NCBI RefSeq assembly: GCF_030406905.1
Contig: NZ_CP129137.1
Span: forward strand, 3,988,001-4,052,000
DNA from: Streptomyces sp. HUAS CB01
GTDB taxonomy: Bacteria > Actinomycetota > Actinomycetes > Streptomycetales > Streptomycetaceae
Direction: 5' to 3'
Length of the DNA: 64,000 nucleotides
Part shown: positions 39,425 through 47,200 of the stretch, one piece after another
Numbering within the stretch: the first letter of the stretch is position 1
Layout of the letters: each line of letters starts with the position of its first letter
The notes under the pieces: generated by a model
The model's database searches: none
The model's input: only the letters and a program-made list of their open reading frames with translations
What the model was told of the DNA's origin: nothing
Made by a program: the position numbers and the translations under genes

Positions 39425-39910
39425 GCTTGCTCAGCGGCCGTCGTCGATCGCCAACCGGTGTCTACGGCGCTGGCCGGGCGCCGCTATCTGGGCGCGCTAC
39501 CGGAAGGCACGTTCGTCGTCCGTTGACGCGCCGGCGGCCGGCGGGGAAAGAGCTGGGAAAGAAGGGAAGGCCGGTGCCCGTGCCAGGCGGCTGGGCCACG
39601 CTCGCGACGTGCACCACGGCGCGTACCGGGGTGGCGTCGGCCGCCAGGCGCGCACGATGCGTGAGGATGTAGTTGGCCTGTGCCCAGGGGTCGGGAAGTC
39701 GCGCACCTCGGTGTCGGTCGAAAGTCCTGGTGGGGCCCGTTTCTCGTGTGAGCCGTGCCCGGCTCGGGCTTCGACCGGTTTCACTCGGACCGGTTGAGCG
39801 TCTTTTGTGCGCTTTGTCTCTTTCGCGTTGCGCGGCATCGCGACCTTCGGCGGACAAGGGTGCGACGAAAGTGAGCAGTGGCCGGGCCGCCGGGTGCCTA
39901 GGGTGCGGTC
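39425..39910. other. Intergenic region with right edge of accessory segment
   Basis: A 486-nt gap without a credible gene. It contains TCGCGCACC (39699-39707), identical to the last bases of tRNA-Leu, followed by the right copy of the 30-bp repeat (39719-39748). A direct repeat of ACCGGTT follows (39774-39797). The histidine kinase promoter should lie at 39800-39900. Confidence 0.5.
39719..39748 (+). repeat. Right copy of ~30-bp direct repeat
   Basis: CGAAAGTCCTGGTGGGG directly followed by CCCGTTTCTCGTG, equal to 34433-34463 except for one missing G. A 9-nt match to the tRNA-Leu 3' end lies 12 nt upstream, so this looks like the distal attachment remnant of an element inserted at tRNA-Leu. 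Confidence 0.8.
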
Positions 39911-41623
39911 GTGGACGCGTCATCGAAGATATGGGCCGGGGTGCGGGCGGGCGGCAGATGGCTGGCGCCGCCGGAGCAGTGGTCCCGACGCAGGTTCGCG
40001 GGCGAGGTGACCGTCGCGCTGCTCCTTGCCGTCCTGGCCGCGGGCCTGGGACAACTGCTGGAGGCGTCCACCTCGGCCGTGGTGGCCGAGGCCGTCGCGA
40101 TCGCGGTCCTCTCGCTGCTGCGGCGGCGCCTGCCGGCGACCGTGCTGGCGGTGACCGCCGCGCTGACCCCGGTGGGGAACGGGTTCCTGCCGCTGATGAT
40201 GGCCGTTGGCTGGTCGGCCGGGCGCCGGATCACCGGAGCGGGCCGGGCCGTGGCCGCCTTCGCCGGTGCCTACGTCCTCTGTGTCGCCGTGTCGCTCGTC
40301 GACACCTGGTCGCCGTCGAGCGCGCTGACCCTGGTGCTGCTCACCACCCTCTACTTCCTCGCGGTCGCGGTGGTGCCCGGACTGGCCAGCCGGTACTGGA
40401 CGCAACGGCGGACCCTTCTGCACACCCTGCAGGAACGCAACAGCCAGCTGCTGCGCGAGCGGGCCATGGTCGCCGGCCAGGCACGGCTGAGGGAACGGCA
40501 GCGCATCGCGCAGGACATGCACGACAGCCTGGGGCACCGGCTCGCGCTCATCTCCGTGCACACGGGAGCCCTCGAGGTCGACCGCGAACTCACCCCGCGA
40601 CAGCGCGAGGTGGTCGGGGTGCTGCGGGAGGCGTCGGTGACCGCGATGCACGAGCTGCGCGAGGTCGTCGGCATTCTCAGGGACGGGGTGGAGGCGCCCG
40701 CGCCCGCCTCCGTGGACGAGTCGGGCCGGGCCGCTCGCGGCACCGCCGGTATCGCGGCGCTCGTCGATGCGGCGAGGGCGGCGGGGAACGCGGTCGAGCT
40801 GAAGTACGCGGGGGAGGCGAGGCCGCTCGCCGCGGCCGCCGACCATGCGGCGTACCGCATCGTCCAGGAGGCCCTCACCAACGCCTACAAGCATGCGCCC
40901 GGTGCGCCGATCACGGTGGACCTGCGGTACGAGCCGGACTCCTTCGTCGTCGAGATCGTCAATGGGGCCGCCTCTGGACCGGCGGGCGAAGTCGTCAGCG
41001 GCGGGCAGGGACTGACGGGGCTGCACGAGCGCGCCCGGCTCGTCGGCGGCATGGTGCACGCCGGTCCGGTTCCGGCCGGCGGGTTCCGGGTGGCCGGAGT
41101 CCTTCCGTACGGCGTCGGGGAGGCGTCGCCGTTCGTCGACGGGGTGGACGACTTCCGGCAGCAGCCGCTGAAGGCCCCTTCCGGGGACGGTGTTCCGGTC
41201 ATGGACTGGACCGTCCCGGAGAAGGAGTGGGCGATGGGTGGCAGGAGCGGGCACAGCAGGTACAGCGGGGTGGCCATCGGGTGCGGGATCGCGGTGGGCG
41301 TCGTGATGCTGCTGGGAGTCGCCGTGCTGGTGGGGGCGTTCTTCCTGGTCGGCTCGCTGGACAAGGGCATGATCGAGCCGTCCGAGTACGAGGCGGTCAA
41401 GGTCGGGTCGGCGGAGAAGACCGTGCGGGACCAGTTGCCGAGCGGGGACACGATCGCCACCGCGGGGCTGGAGGGCAAGGGGCCGAAGGAGCCGGAGGGT
41501 TCGAGCTGCCTGGTACTGATGTCCTCGGCGATGGGGGAGACCCTGGAGTCGGAGCCGGTGTTCCGGTTCTGCTTCAAGGACGGCAAGCTGGTCGAGAAGA
41601 AGTCCTACGAGGTCAAGCGCTAG
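39911..41623 (+). CDS. NarL-type sensor histidine kinase with extra C-terminal membrane-anchored domain
   Basis: A 570-residue protein, GTG start. Several N-terminal membrane helices (about 30-160) precede a HisKA_3 dimerisation helix with phospho-acceptor H204 in RIAQDMHDSLGHRL. The HATPase_c follows, with N box EALTNAYKHAPG and G box GQGLTGLHERARLVGG. Most kinases of this class end near residue 390. Here about 180 more residues follow: a linker, a strong membrane helix (about 455-478) and a short extracytoplasmic domain with two cysteines (SSCLVLMSS, FRFCFKDGKLVEKKSY). The response regulator gene follows after 30 nt. Confidence 0.93.
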   Translation: MDASSKIWAGVRAGGRWLAPPEQWSRRRFAGEVTVALLLAVLAAGLGQLLEASTSAVVAEAVAIAVLSLLRRRLPATVLAVTAALTPVGNGFLPLMMAVGWSAGRRITGAGRAVAAFAGAYVLCVAVSLVDTWSPSSALTLVLLTTLYFLAVAVVPGLASRYWTQRRTLLHTLQERNSQLLRERAMVAGQARLRERQRIAQDMHDSLGHRLALISVHTGALEVDRELTPRQREVVGVLREASVTAMHELREVVGILRDGVEAPAPASVDESGRAARGTAGIAALVDAARAAGNAVELKYAGEARPLAAAADHAAYRIVQEALTNAYKHAPGAPITVDLRYEPDSFVVEIVNGAASGPAGEVVSGGQGLTGLHERARLVGGMVHAGPVPAGGFRVAGVLPYGVGEASPFVDGVDDFRQQPLKAPSGDGVPVMDWTVPEKEWAMGGRSGHSRYSGVAIGCGIAVGVVMLLGVAVLVGAFFLVGSLDKGMIEPSEYEAVKVGSAEKTVRDQLPSGDTIATAGLEGKGPKEPEGSSCLVLMSSAMGETLESEPVFRFCFKDGKLVEKKSYEVKR

Positions 41624-41653
41624 GACAGGCGCTGGGGGAGCAGAGGGGGGCCT

Positions 41654-42313
41654 GTGACCGGTTCGCCGATCAGGGTCGTGATCGCCGACGACGAGCCGCT
41701 GATCCGGGCCGGGATCCGGATGATCCTCACCTCCGATCAGGAGATCGAGGTCGTCGCCGAGGGCGCCAACGGCCGTGAGGCCGTCGAGCTGGCGCGGTCG
41801 CACCGGGCGGACGTGGTGCTGCTCGACATCCAGATGCCCGTGATGGACGGGCTCACCGCGCTGCCCGAACTGCGCCGCGCCGCCCCCGCGGCACGGGTCA
41901 TCGTGCTCACGACCTTCGGGGAGCGCGACAACGTCCTGCGGGCGCTGGAGCACGGCGGCGCGGGATTCCTGCTCAAGGACACCGCTCCGGCGGAACTGAT
42001 ACGGGCGGTGCGGGCAGCGGCCGCGGGGGATGCCTATCTCTCGCCCGCTGCCACGCGCCATGTCGTCGAGCAGCTGGCGTCGGTGCGGGCGGTGACGCGC
42101 GACGCGGAGGCCAGGTCCAGGGTCGCGACGCTGAGTGCACGGGAGCGCGACGTGCTGGCGCTGCTCGGCGAGGGGCTGTCCAACGCGGACACCGGGCGCC
42201 GGCTGCACATGAGCGAGGCGACGGTGAAGACCTATGTGAGCCGGATCCTGGCCAAGCTCGACTGTGAGAACCGGGTGCAGGCGGCGCTGCTGGCGCGGGA
42301 CGCCGGGTTGTAG
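41654..42313 (+). CDS. NarL/LuxR-type response regulator
   Basis: A 219-residue protein, GTG start. The receiver domain (1-125) has the acidic pair in IADDEP, phospho-acceptor D58 in VVLLDIQMPVMDG and Lys in FLLKDTAPAE. The C-terminal LuxR HTH (about 150-215) reads LSARERDVLALLGEGLSNAD, with recognition helix SEATVKTYVSRILAKL. It is the cognate partner of the upstream kinase. Targets are unknown. Confidence 0.95.
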   Translation: MTGSPIRVVIADDEPLIRAGIRMILTSDQEIEVVAEGANGREAVELARSHRADVVLLDIQMPVMDGLTALPELRRAAPAARVIVLTTFGERDNVLRALEHGGAGFLLKDTAPAELIRAVRAAAAGDAYLSPAATRHVVEQLASVRAVTRDAEARSRVATLSARERDVLALLGEGLSNADTGRRLHMSEATVKTYVSRILAKLDCENRVQAALLARDAGL

Positions 42314-42432
42314 CGCGCCGGCCCTTCGGCCCGCCCCTCGCCGGAATCCCTCCGCCGCGATCCCTCTCGAGGACCGTGGCGGAGGTTTCACGTGGAACAT
42401 CGGCGGGGCGGCCCCGGCCCTCGGGCATGCCG
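42314..42432. other. Convergent intergenic region with parS-like site
   Basis: A 119-nt gap between the response regulator and azoR. GTTTCACGTGGAAC (42385-42398) matches 13 of 14 positions of the Streptomyces parS consensus GTTTCACGTGAAAC. Confidence 0.6.
42385..42398. other. parS: parS (ParB-binding site), one mismatch
   Basis: GTTTCACGTGGAAC. In Streptomyces, many parS sites cluster within a few hundred kb of oriC and nucleate the ParB segregation complex. The near-palindromic match, intergenic position and distance of about 42 kb from the origin all fit. Confidence 0.65.
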
Positions 42433-43047
42433 TTATGCGGCGAGCCGTGACGCCAGGTCCTTGGCCTTCTGGGCGGCCTCGACGAACGCCTTGGAGCGGG
42501 ACGCCTCGGCCAGCGGAACGAGCTCGGCCATCTCGGGCTTGCTGGGCGCCAGGGTGAGTTCGGGAACGATGAAGTCGACCTCGGCCCCGAACATGCCCGT
42601 GAACACCTTCTCCAGGTAGGTCTGGACGAACTCGAAGTCCTCCCGGGGCGTGCCGGGGGCGTACGAGCCGCCGCGGCTGGCGACCACGGTGAAGGGGGTG
42701 CGGGACAGCGGTCCGTCCGGGGCGCCCGCGTTGTGACCCACGATGATCACCTGGTCGAGCCATGCCTTGAGCGTGGACGGGATCGTGAAGTTGTACATCG
42801 GGGCGCCGATCAACACGGCGTCGGCCTCGGCGAGTTCGGCGGCCAGTTCGGCGCGCAGTGTGTCGTCCGCGCCTGCGGAGACCGCTGCGAAGTCCAGGTG
42901 GGGCAGGGGGTTCGCGGCCAGATCGCGGTAGACGACCCGGCCCTCCGGGTGCTCCTCCAGCCAGGTCTTCACGAACGTGGCGGTGACATCGCGCGAGGCG
43001 GAGCCCTGCGGGAAGAGGGCGGAATCGATGTGCAGCAGCGTGGCCAT
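42433..43047 (-). CDS. azoR: FMN-dependent NADH-azoreductase
   Basis: A 204-residue flavodoxin-fold quinone/azo reductase. The ATG at 43047 (MATLLHIDSALFPQGSASRD) is preferred over one four codons upstream because GGAG lies 6 nt before it. FMN-phosphate loop SALFPQGSASR, flavin-binding APMYNFTIPSTLKAWLDQ and ASRGGSYAPG are visible. It reduces quinones or azo compounds with NADH. The divergent hxlR gene probably regulates it. Confidence 0.92.
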   Translation of the reverse strand: MATLLHIDSALFPQGSASRDVTATFVKTWLEEHPEGRVVYRDLAANPLPHLDFAAVSAGADDTLRAELAAELAEADAVLIGAPMYNFTIPSTLKAWLDQVIIVGHNAGAPDGPLSRTPFTVVASRGGSYAPGTPREDFEFVQTYLEKVFTGMFGAEVDFIVPELTLAPSKPEMAELVPLAEASRSKAFVEAAQKAKDLASRLAA

Positions 43048-43192
43048 GGGGTTCTCCATGAGGGGAAGGAAGGCTCGACGGCTCGACGGCTCGACGGCAG
43101 GAGGACGCTCACTACCGTTCCGTTCGCTACTACAAATAGCATAGGTGCTTACTTTTTTTCATCACCGCACGGCGGGGCAGTACGCTGGAGCC

Positions 43193-43546
43193 ATGGCGGA
43201 ACACGGAGAGCACGCGTGCCGACAGGTCGACGGGGGCATCACGCGCGTCTTCGGGCTGTTCGGGAAACGCTGGACCGGCCTGATCGTGTCGGTGCTGATG
43301 CAGCGGCCGGTCTACTTCGCCGAACTGCGGCGGGCCATCCCGGGAATCAGCGAGCGCATGCTGTCCGACCGGCTGACCGAACTCGCGGCCGCCGGGCTGG
43401 TCGTGCGGGAGGTCGACGAGGGGCCGCCGCTGCGTGTCGCCTACCGGTTGACCGACGCCGGAGCGGCGCTGGAGCCCGCCCTCAAGGAACTGGGCCGCTG
43501 GGCGGAGTCGCACCTGCCCGGCGGGGTCGAGGACGGAGCCTGCTGA
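43193..43546 (+). CDS. HxlR-family winged-helix regulator
   Basis: A 117-residue protein. The ATG at 43193 follows GGAG. It has the HxlR pattern: early Cys (HACRQ), FGLFGKRWTGLIVSVLMQRP, FAELRRAIPGISERMLSDRL, then wing VREVDEGPPLRVAYRLTDAG. Members often sense quinones or electrophiles and control divergent reductases, which fits the divergent azoR. The shared intergenic stretch has an AT-rich block at 43129-43163, likely overlapping promoters, and a triple 9-bp repeat GCTCGACGG at 43073-43099. Confidence 0.93.
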   Translation: MAEHGEHACRQVDGGITRVFGLFGKRWTGLIVSVLMQRPVYFAELRRAIPGISERMLSDRLTELAAAGLVVREVDEGPPLRVAYRLTDAGAALEPALKELGRWAESHLPGGVEDGAC

Positions 43547-43673
43547 GGACGTGACCCGTCACGCCCCGAGCGCCCAGGGGCCCGTACGGAGCCTTGCCGA
43601 CCGGTGACCTCATCTGACCGCCGACCTCAGGTGGGCCCCGTCCCGGAGCAGGTGGAGCGGGTGATGACGGCGG

Positions 43674-43682
43674 TTGTCCACA
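43674..43682 (+). promoter_or_regulatory. DnaA box (exact)
   Basis: TTGTCCACA in the noncoding leader 79 nt before the DUF2252 start. Confidence 0.55.
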
Positions 43683-43760
43683 GGGGGAGACGGCGGCCTG
43701 CTCCGACGGTACGGTCGTGGGCACTTGATGGTGCACGACAGTGGGGGAGGCGGTCACGCC

Positions 43761-45197
43761 GTGAGCGAGACCCAGACGGTGGCGTACCGGCGGACGGCGT
43801 CGGAGGAGGTGCGCATACCGGAGGTCGCGGGCTTTGCCCGGCGGGTGCCGGGCGGTGTGCCGGACGCCCCCAAGCGGGACGGCAAGGCCCTGCGCCGGCA
43901 GGTGCCGCGTTCGTCCCACGACGCGATGGTGATCCCCGAGGGGCGGCCCGACGCGGTACAGGCCGTGGAGGAGTCCAGCCGGGGCCGGGTCCCCGAGCTC
44001 ACACCGATACGGGTGGGACGGATGGCGGCCGCCCCGTTTGCCTTCCTGCGCGGCTCCGCCGGACTGATGGCGCATGACCTGGCGGGCACACCGGTCACGG
44101 GCATCGCGGCGCAGATCTGCGGCGACGCGCACGCGGCCAACTTCGGTCTGTACGGCGATGCGCGCGGCAGTCTCGTGATCGACCTCAACGACTTCGACGA
44201 GACCGTCGTCGGCCCCTGGGAGTGGGACCTCAAGCGGCTGGCCACCTCGCTGGTGCTCGCCGGCCGCGAGGCGGGTGCCGACGAGGACGTCTGCCGCAAG
44301 GCCGCGTTCGACGTGGCCGGGTCGTACCGCCGCACGATGCGGCTGCTGGCCAAGCTCTCGGTCCTGGACGCGTGGAATGCGATCGCGGACGAGGAACTCG
44401 TCTCGCACGCCGACGCACGCGACCTGGTGGGCACGCTGGAGCGGGTCTCGGAGAAGGCCAAGAACAACACGAGCGCGCGATTCGCCGCCAGGTCGAGCGA
44501 GGCGTCGGAGGACGGGGGCCGTCGCTTCGTGGACGCCCCGCCGGTGCTGCGCCGGGTCTCCGACGCCGAGGCCGCGGCCGTCGCCACGTCACTCGCCGGC
44601 TATCTGGAGACCGTCTCGGAGGACCGTCTGCCGCTCCTCGCGCGGTACGCGATCCACGATGTGGCCTTCCGGGTCGTCGGTACCGGCAGCGTGGGGACAC
44701 GGTCGTACGTGGTGCTGCTGCTCGACCACCGGGACGAGCCGCTCGTGCTGCAGGTGAAGGAGGCGCGCCCCTCCGTGCTGGTGCCCTACCTGCCCGCCGG
44801 CTTCGAGGTGCCCGAGGTCCCGCACGAAGGCCGCCGTGTGGTGAGGGGCCAGAAGCGGATGCAGGTGGTCAGCGACAACCTGCTGGGCTGGACGACGGTG
44901 GAGGGCAGGCCCTTCCAGGTGCGGCAGTTCCGCAACCGGAAGGGCAGTGTGGATCCGGCCGCGCTCGCGGCCGACCAGGTGGACGACTATGCCCGCATGA
45001 CGGGCGCGCTGCTGGCCAGGGCGCACGCGCACAGCGTCGATCCGCGGCTGGTGGCCGGCTACTGCGGCAAGAACGAGGAGCTGGACGAGGCGGTGGCCGG
45101 TTTCGCGGTGCTGTACGCGGACCGGACGGAGGCCGACCACGCCGATCTGGTCGCCGCGGTCCGCAGCGGGCGGATAGCCGCCGAGCTGGGGGTGTGA
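43761..45197 (+). CDS. DUF2252 family protein
   Basis: A 478-residue protein. GTG at 43761 with GGGGGAGG about 10 nt upstream is chosen; an ATG at 43728 is an alternative. DUF2252 resembles aminoglycoside-phosphotransferase/kinase-like folds. Visible blocks are FLRGSAGLMAHDL, ICGDAHAANFGLYG (catalytic-loop-like HxxN), VIDLNDFDETVVGPWEWDLK (DFD, metal-binding-like) and YARMTGALLARAHAHS. It is probably an active small-molecule or protein kinase-like enzyme, but the substrate is unknown. Confidence 0.88.
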   Translation: MSETQTVAYRRTASEEVRIPEVAGFARRVPGGVPDAPKRDGKALRRQVPRSSHDAMVIPEGRPDAVQAVEESSRGRVPELTPIRVGRMAAAPFAFLRGSAGLMAHDLAGTPVTGIAAQICGDAHAANFGLYGDARGSLVIDLNDFDETVVGPWEWDLKRLATSLVLAGREAGADEDVCRKAAFDVAGSYRRTMRLLAKLSVLDAWNAIADEELVSHADARDLVGTLERVSEKAKNNTSARFAARSSEASEDGGRRFVDAPPVLRRVSDAEAAAVATSLAGYLETVSEDRLPLLARYAIHDVAFRVVGTGSVGTRSYVVLLLDHRDEPLVLQVKEARPSVLVPYLPAGFEVPEVPHEGRRVVRGQKRMQVVSDNLLGWTTVEGRPFQVRQFRNRKGSVDPAALAADQVDDYARMTGALLARAHAHSVDPRLVAGYCGKNEELDEAVAGFAVLYADRTEADHADLVAAVRSGRIAAELGV

Positions 45198-45253
45198 CGG
45201 GCATCGTCCGTCCGCTCGCCGGAGCGGCCGGTGCTCTGCCATACGCTGGGCGG

Positions 45254-46201
45254 GTGACTCAGGACGCTCCCGGGGGCCCGGCCACCCGGCACGAGGACGA
45301 GCAGGACGACCACCGCGTGGACGATCAGGACGACCACCGCGTGGACGATCAGGACGTGCAGACCGCCCAGGCGGCGCAGGACCAGCCTGGCGCCGCCGGC
45401 GTGCGCGAGGACGCCACGGAGGAGTCCGAGCGTGCCGAGGCCCGGCTGGAGAAGGCCGTGCGCGCCGCGGAGCAGGCCCTGATCGAGTTCGAGATCGCGG
45501 TCGAGACCTTCCGGGTCGAGGTGGAGAACTTCTCCCGGCTGCACCACCAGAAGCTCGGCCCGATGTACTCGCGCCTGGACGAGCTCGACGCGCTGATCGC
45601 CGAGGCCCGGGCGGCCAAGAGCGGCGACCCGGAGGATCTGCGCAAGGCCCGGGAGGCGCGGGCCATCGTGATGCCGATGCCCGGCGTCGAGGAGCTCTTC
45701 CACAGCTGGATCGATTCCGACGGCCTCTCCGCCGAGGCCGCGGCCATGCTGACGGACCGGCCCGTGCAGCCACCCAAGCGGGTGCGGCCCACGGACGAGG
45801 CCCGGAAGCTCTACCGCGAGCTCGCCCGCAAGGCCCACCCCGACCTCGCCCAGGAGGACACCGAGCGGGCGCGCCGGGAGGAGTTCATCACCCGGGTCAA
45901 CGCCGCGTACGGACGCGGTGACGAGGCGCTGCTGCGGGAGCTGACCCGGGAGTGGGAGGCGGGGCCCGCGCCCGAGGAGCCGCGGCTCGGTGAGGTCGAG
46001 GAGCTCTACGCCCGCCTCGAGTGGCTCGCGCGGCGCAAGGAACTGCTGACGGTGGTCGCCCAGGACCTGGAGGAGAGCGCGATCGGCGCGATGCTGCGGA
46101 TGGCGCCGGACGACCCCGACCGGCTGCTCGACGAGATCGCGGAGCAGCTGCTGGCCCAGGTCGCGGAGCGAGAGGCCGAGCTGGCCGCGCTGGTGCAGTA
46201 G
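45254..46201 (+). CDS. J-domain (DnaJ-like) protein with coiled coil
   Basis: A 315-residue protein, GTG start. Residues 1-55 are acidic and disordered, including an exact in-frame 24-bp duplication (45302-45325, 45326-45349) encoding QDDHRVDD twice. A coiled coil follows (about 60-125; LEKAVRAAEQALIEFEIAVE). A divergent J-domain-like helical pair (about 180-235) contains KLYRELARKAHPDLAQ with an HPD motif. The C-terminal helices are Glu/Leu-rich (about 240-315). HPD suggests interaction with DnaK. No zinc finger or CTD is present, so it is not a canonical DnaJ. Confidence 0.88.
   Translation: MTQDAPGGPATRHEDEQDDHRVDDQDDHRVDDQDVQTAQAAQDQPGAAGVREDATEESERAEARLEKAVRAAEQALIEFEIAVETFRVEVENFSRLHHQKLGPMYSRLDELDALIAEARAAKSGDPEDLRKAREARAIVMPMPGVEELFHSWIDSDGLSAEAAAMLTDRPVQPPKRVRPTDEARKLYRELARKAHPDLAQEDTERARREEFITRVNAAYGRGDEALLRELTREWEAGPAPEEPRLGEVEELYARLEWLARRKELLTVVAQDLEESAIGAMLRMAPDDPDRLLDEIAEQLLAQVAEREAELAALVQ
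45302..45349 (+). repeat. 24-bp tandem duplication inside the J-domain gene
   Basis: Two identical 24-bp units starting CAGGACGACCACCGCGTGGA, in frame, adding 8 residues to a disordered acidic N-terminus. Confidence 0.9.
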
Positions 46202-46288
46202 GTTTTCGGGGAGGCCGACCACCTTCCGCGCCCGGACGTGCGGCGGGTGGAAGGCACGACGAGTCCAGGTACGAGAGAAGGCCCGACC

Positions 46289-46633
46289 ATGAACTTCGCC
46301 CCGCTGCCATCGGTGGACGCCGCTTCCGTGCCCGCCGGTGCTCTGGTGCTCGACGTCCGGGAGGACGACGAGTGGGCGGCCGGCCATGTCGAGGGTGCGC
46401 TGCACGTCCCGATCGGCGACTTCGTGGCCCGCTTCGGCGAGGTCACCGAGGCCGTGGCCGACGGCCGCCGAGCCTATGTGATGTGCCGGGTGGGCGGCCG
46501 GTCGGCCCAGGTCACCCAGTACCTGGTGCAGCAGGGCATCGACGCGGTGAACATCGACGGCGGCATGCAGGCCTGGGACGCCGCCGGCCGCCCGATGATC
46601 ACGGACAGCGGCAACCCGGCCTTCGTCCTGTAG
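46289..46633 (+). CDS. Rhodanese-like sulfurtransferase
   Basis: A 114-residue single rhodanese domain. Active-site loop MCRVGGRS has the catalytic Cys. Conserved DVREDDEWAAGHVEGALHVP and IDGGMQAWDAAGRP are present. It transfers sulfur from thiosulfate or persulfides; the physiological partner is unknown. The ATG at 46289 is used although the frame opens at 46238. Stands alone before the repeat region. Confidence 0.93.
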   Translation: MNFAPLPSVDAASVPAGALVLDVREDDEWAAGHVEGALHVPIGDFVARFGEVTEAVADGRRAYVMCRVGGRSAQVTQYLVQQGIDAVNIDGGMQAWDAAGRPMITDSGNPAFVL

Positions 46634-46740
46634 ACGTAGGAGGCGGTCTCGGGTCCCGGACAGCGGGGGCCTCCAGCCCCGCCGAGTGGGCCGAGCCCTC
46701 TGGCCGCGTACCGCCCCGCCGCTGTGACGTCGGGCCGCGC
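46634..46740. other. Intergenic DNA after rhodanese
   Basis: About 107 nt of GC-rich sequence without gene or clear terminator, leading into the degenerate repeat. Confidence 0.3.
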
Positions 46741-47110
46741 GGCCACCGGACCTGCGGGTTCCCGCGGCCCCCGTCTCGAGGGAGGACGGGCCCAGCCTCC
46801 GTCCCGCCGAAGGAGGGTTCGAGCATGCTGGCCGCGTGCCTGCGGCGCTGCTCCGAAAGCTGACCTCGGCCACCGGACCAGTGAGCCCTACGGTCCGACC
46901 CCGAAAGGCACGAGCGCTCGACTGCGTGCCGCGTGCTGCCCCCGATGCCGGACCCCGGCCACCGGGCCCGTGGGGCCTGCGATTCCTGCCCTTCCGGAAC
47001 GGTGAGGCCCCCGCGGCTCCCGCCAAAGGGACGCGCGGGTTCCTTGGCCGCGTGTGCGCGCCGCTGCTGCGAGGCCGGGACCCGGCCACCGGACCTGCAG
47101 GTCCCGCGCC
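46741..47110. repeat. Degenerate noncoding tandem repeat (GGCCACCGG units)
   Basis: Units starting GGCCACCGG occur at 46741, 46868, 46957 and 47084, with spacings of 127, 89 and 127 nt, so a 216-nt compound period is also present. Aligned 127-nt units share TCCCGCC(G/A)AAGG and a block like TGGCCGCGTG followed by a GCGCTGCT-like core. No reading frame is conserved between units. Located between the rhodanese and acyl-CoA dehydrogenase 3' ends. The following ~90 bases (47111-47200) contain GTCTCCGGAGGGTGCGTC twice, nearly adjacent. Confidence 0.75.
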
Positions 47111-47200
47111 GCAGCTCCGACAACGGACAGGGTGGTTCCCGCCCCGCCGGTGCTCTCCTGTCTCCGGAGGGTGCGTCTGTCTCCGGAGGGTGCGTCGCCG

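Noticed and set aside
39920..42763. 947-residue minus-strand frame opposite the two-component genes
   Set aside because: Mirrors the histidine kinase and response regulator; His/Arg/Gly-rich shadow translation with no motif.
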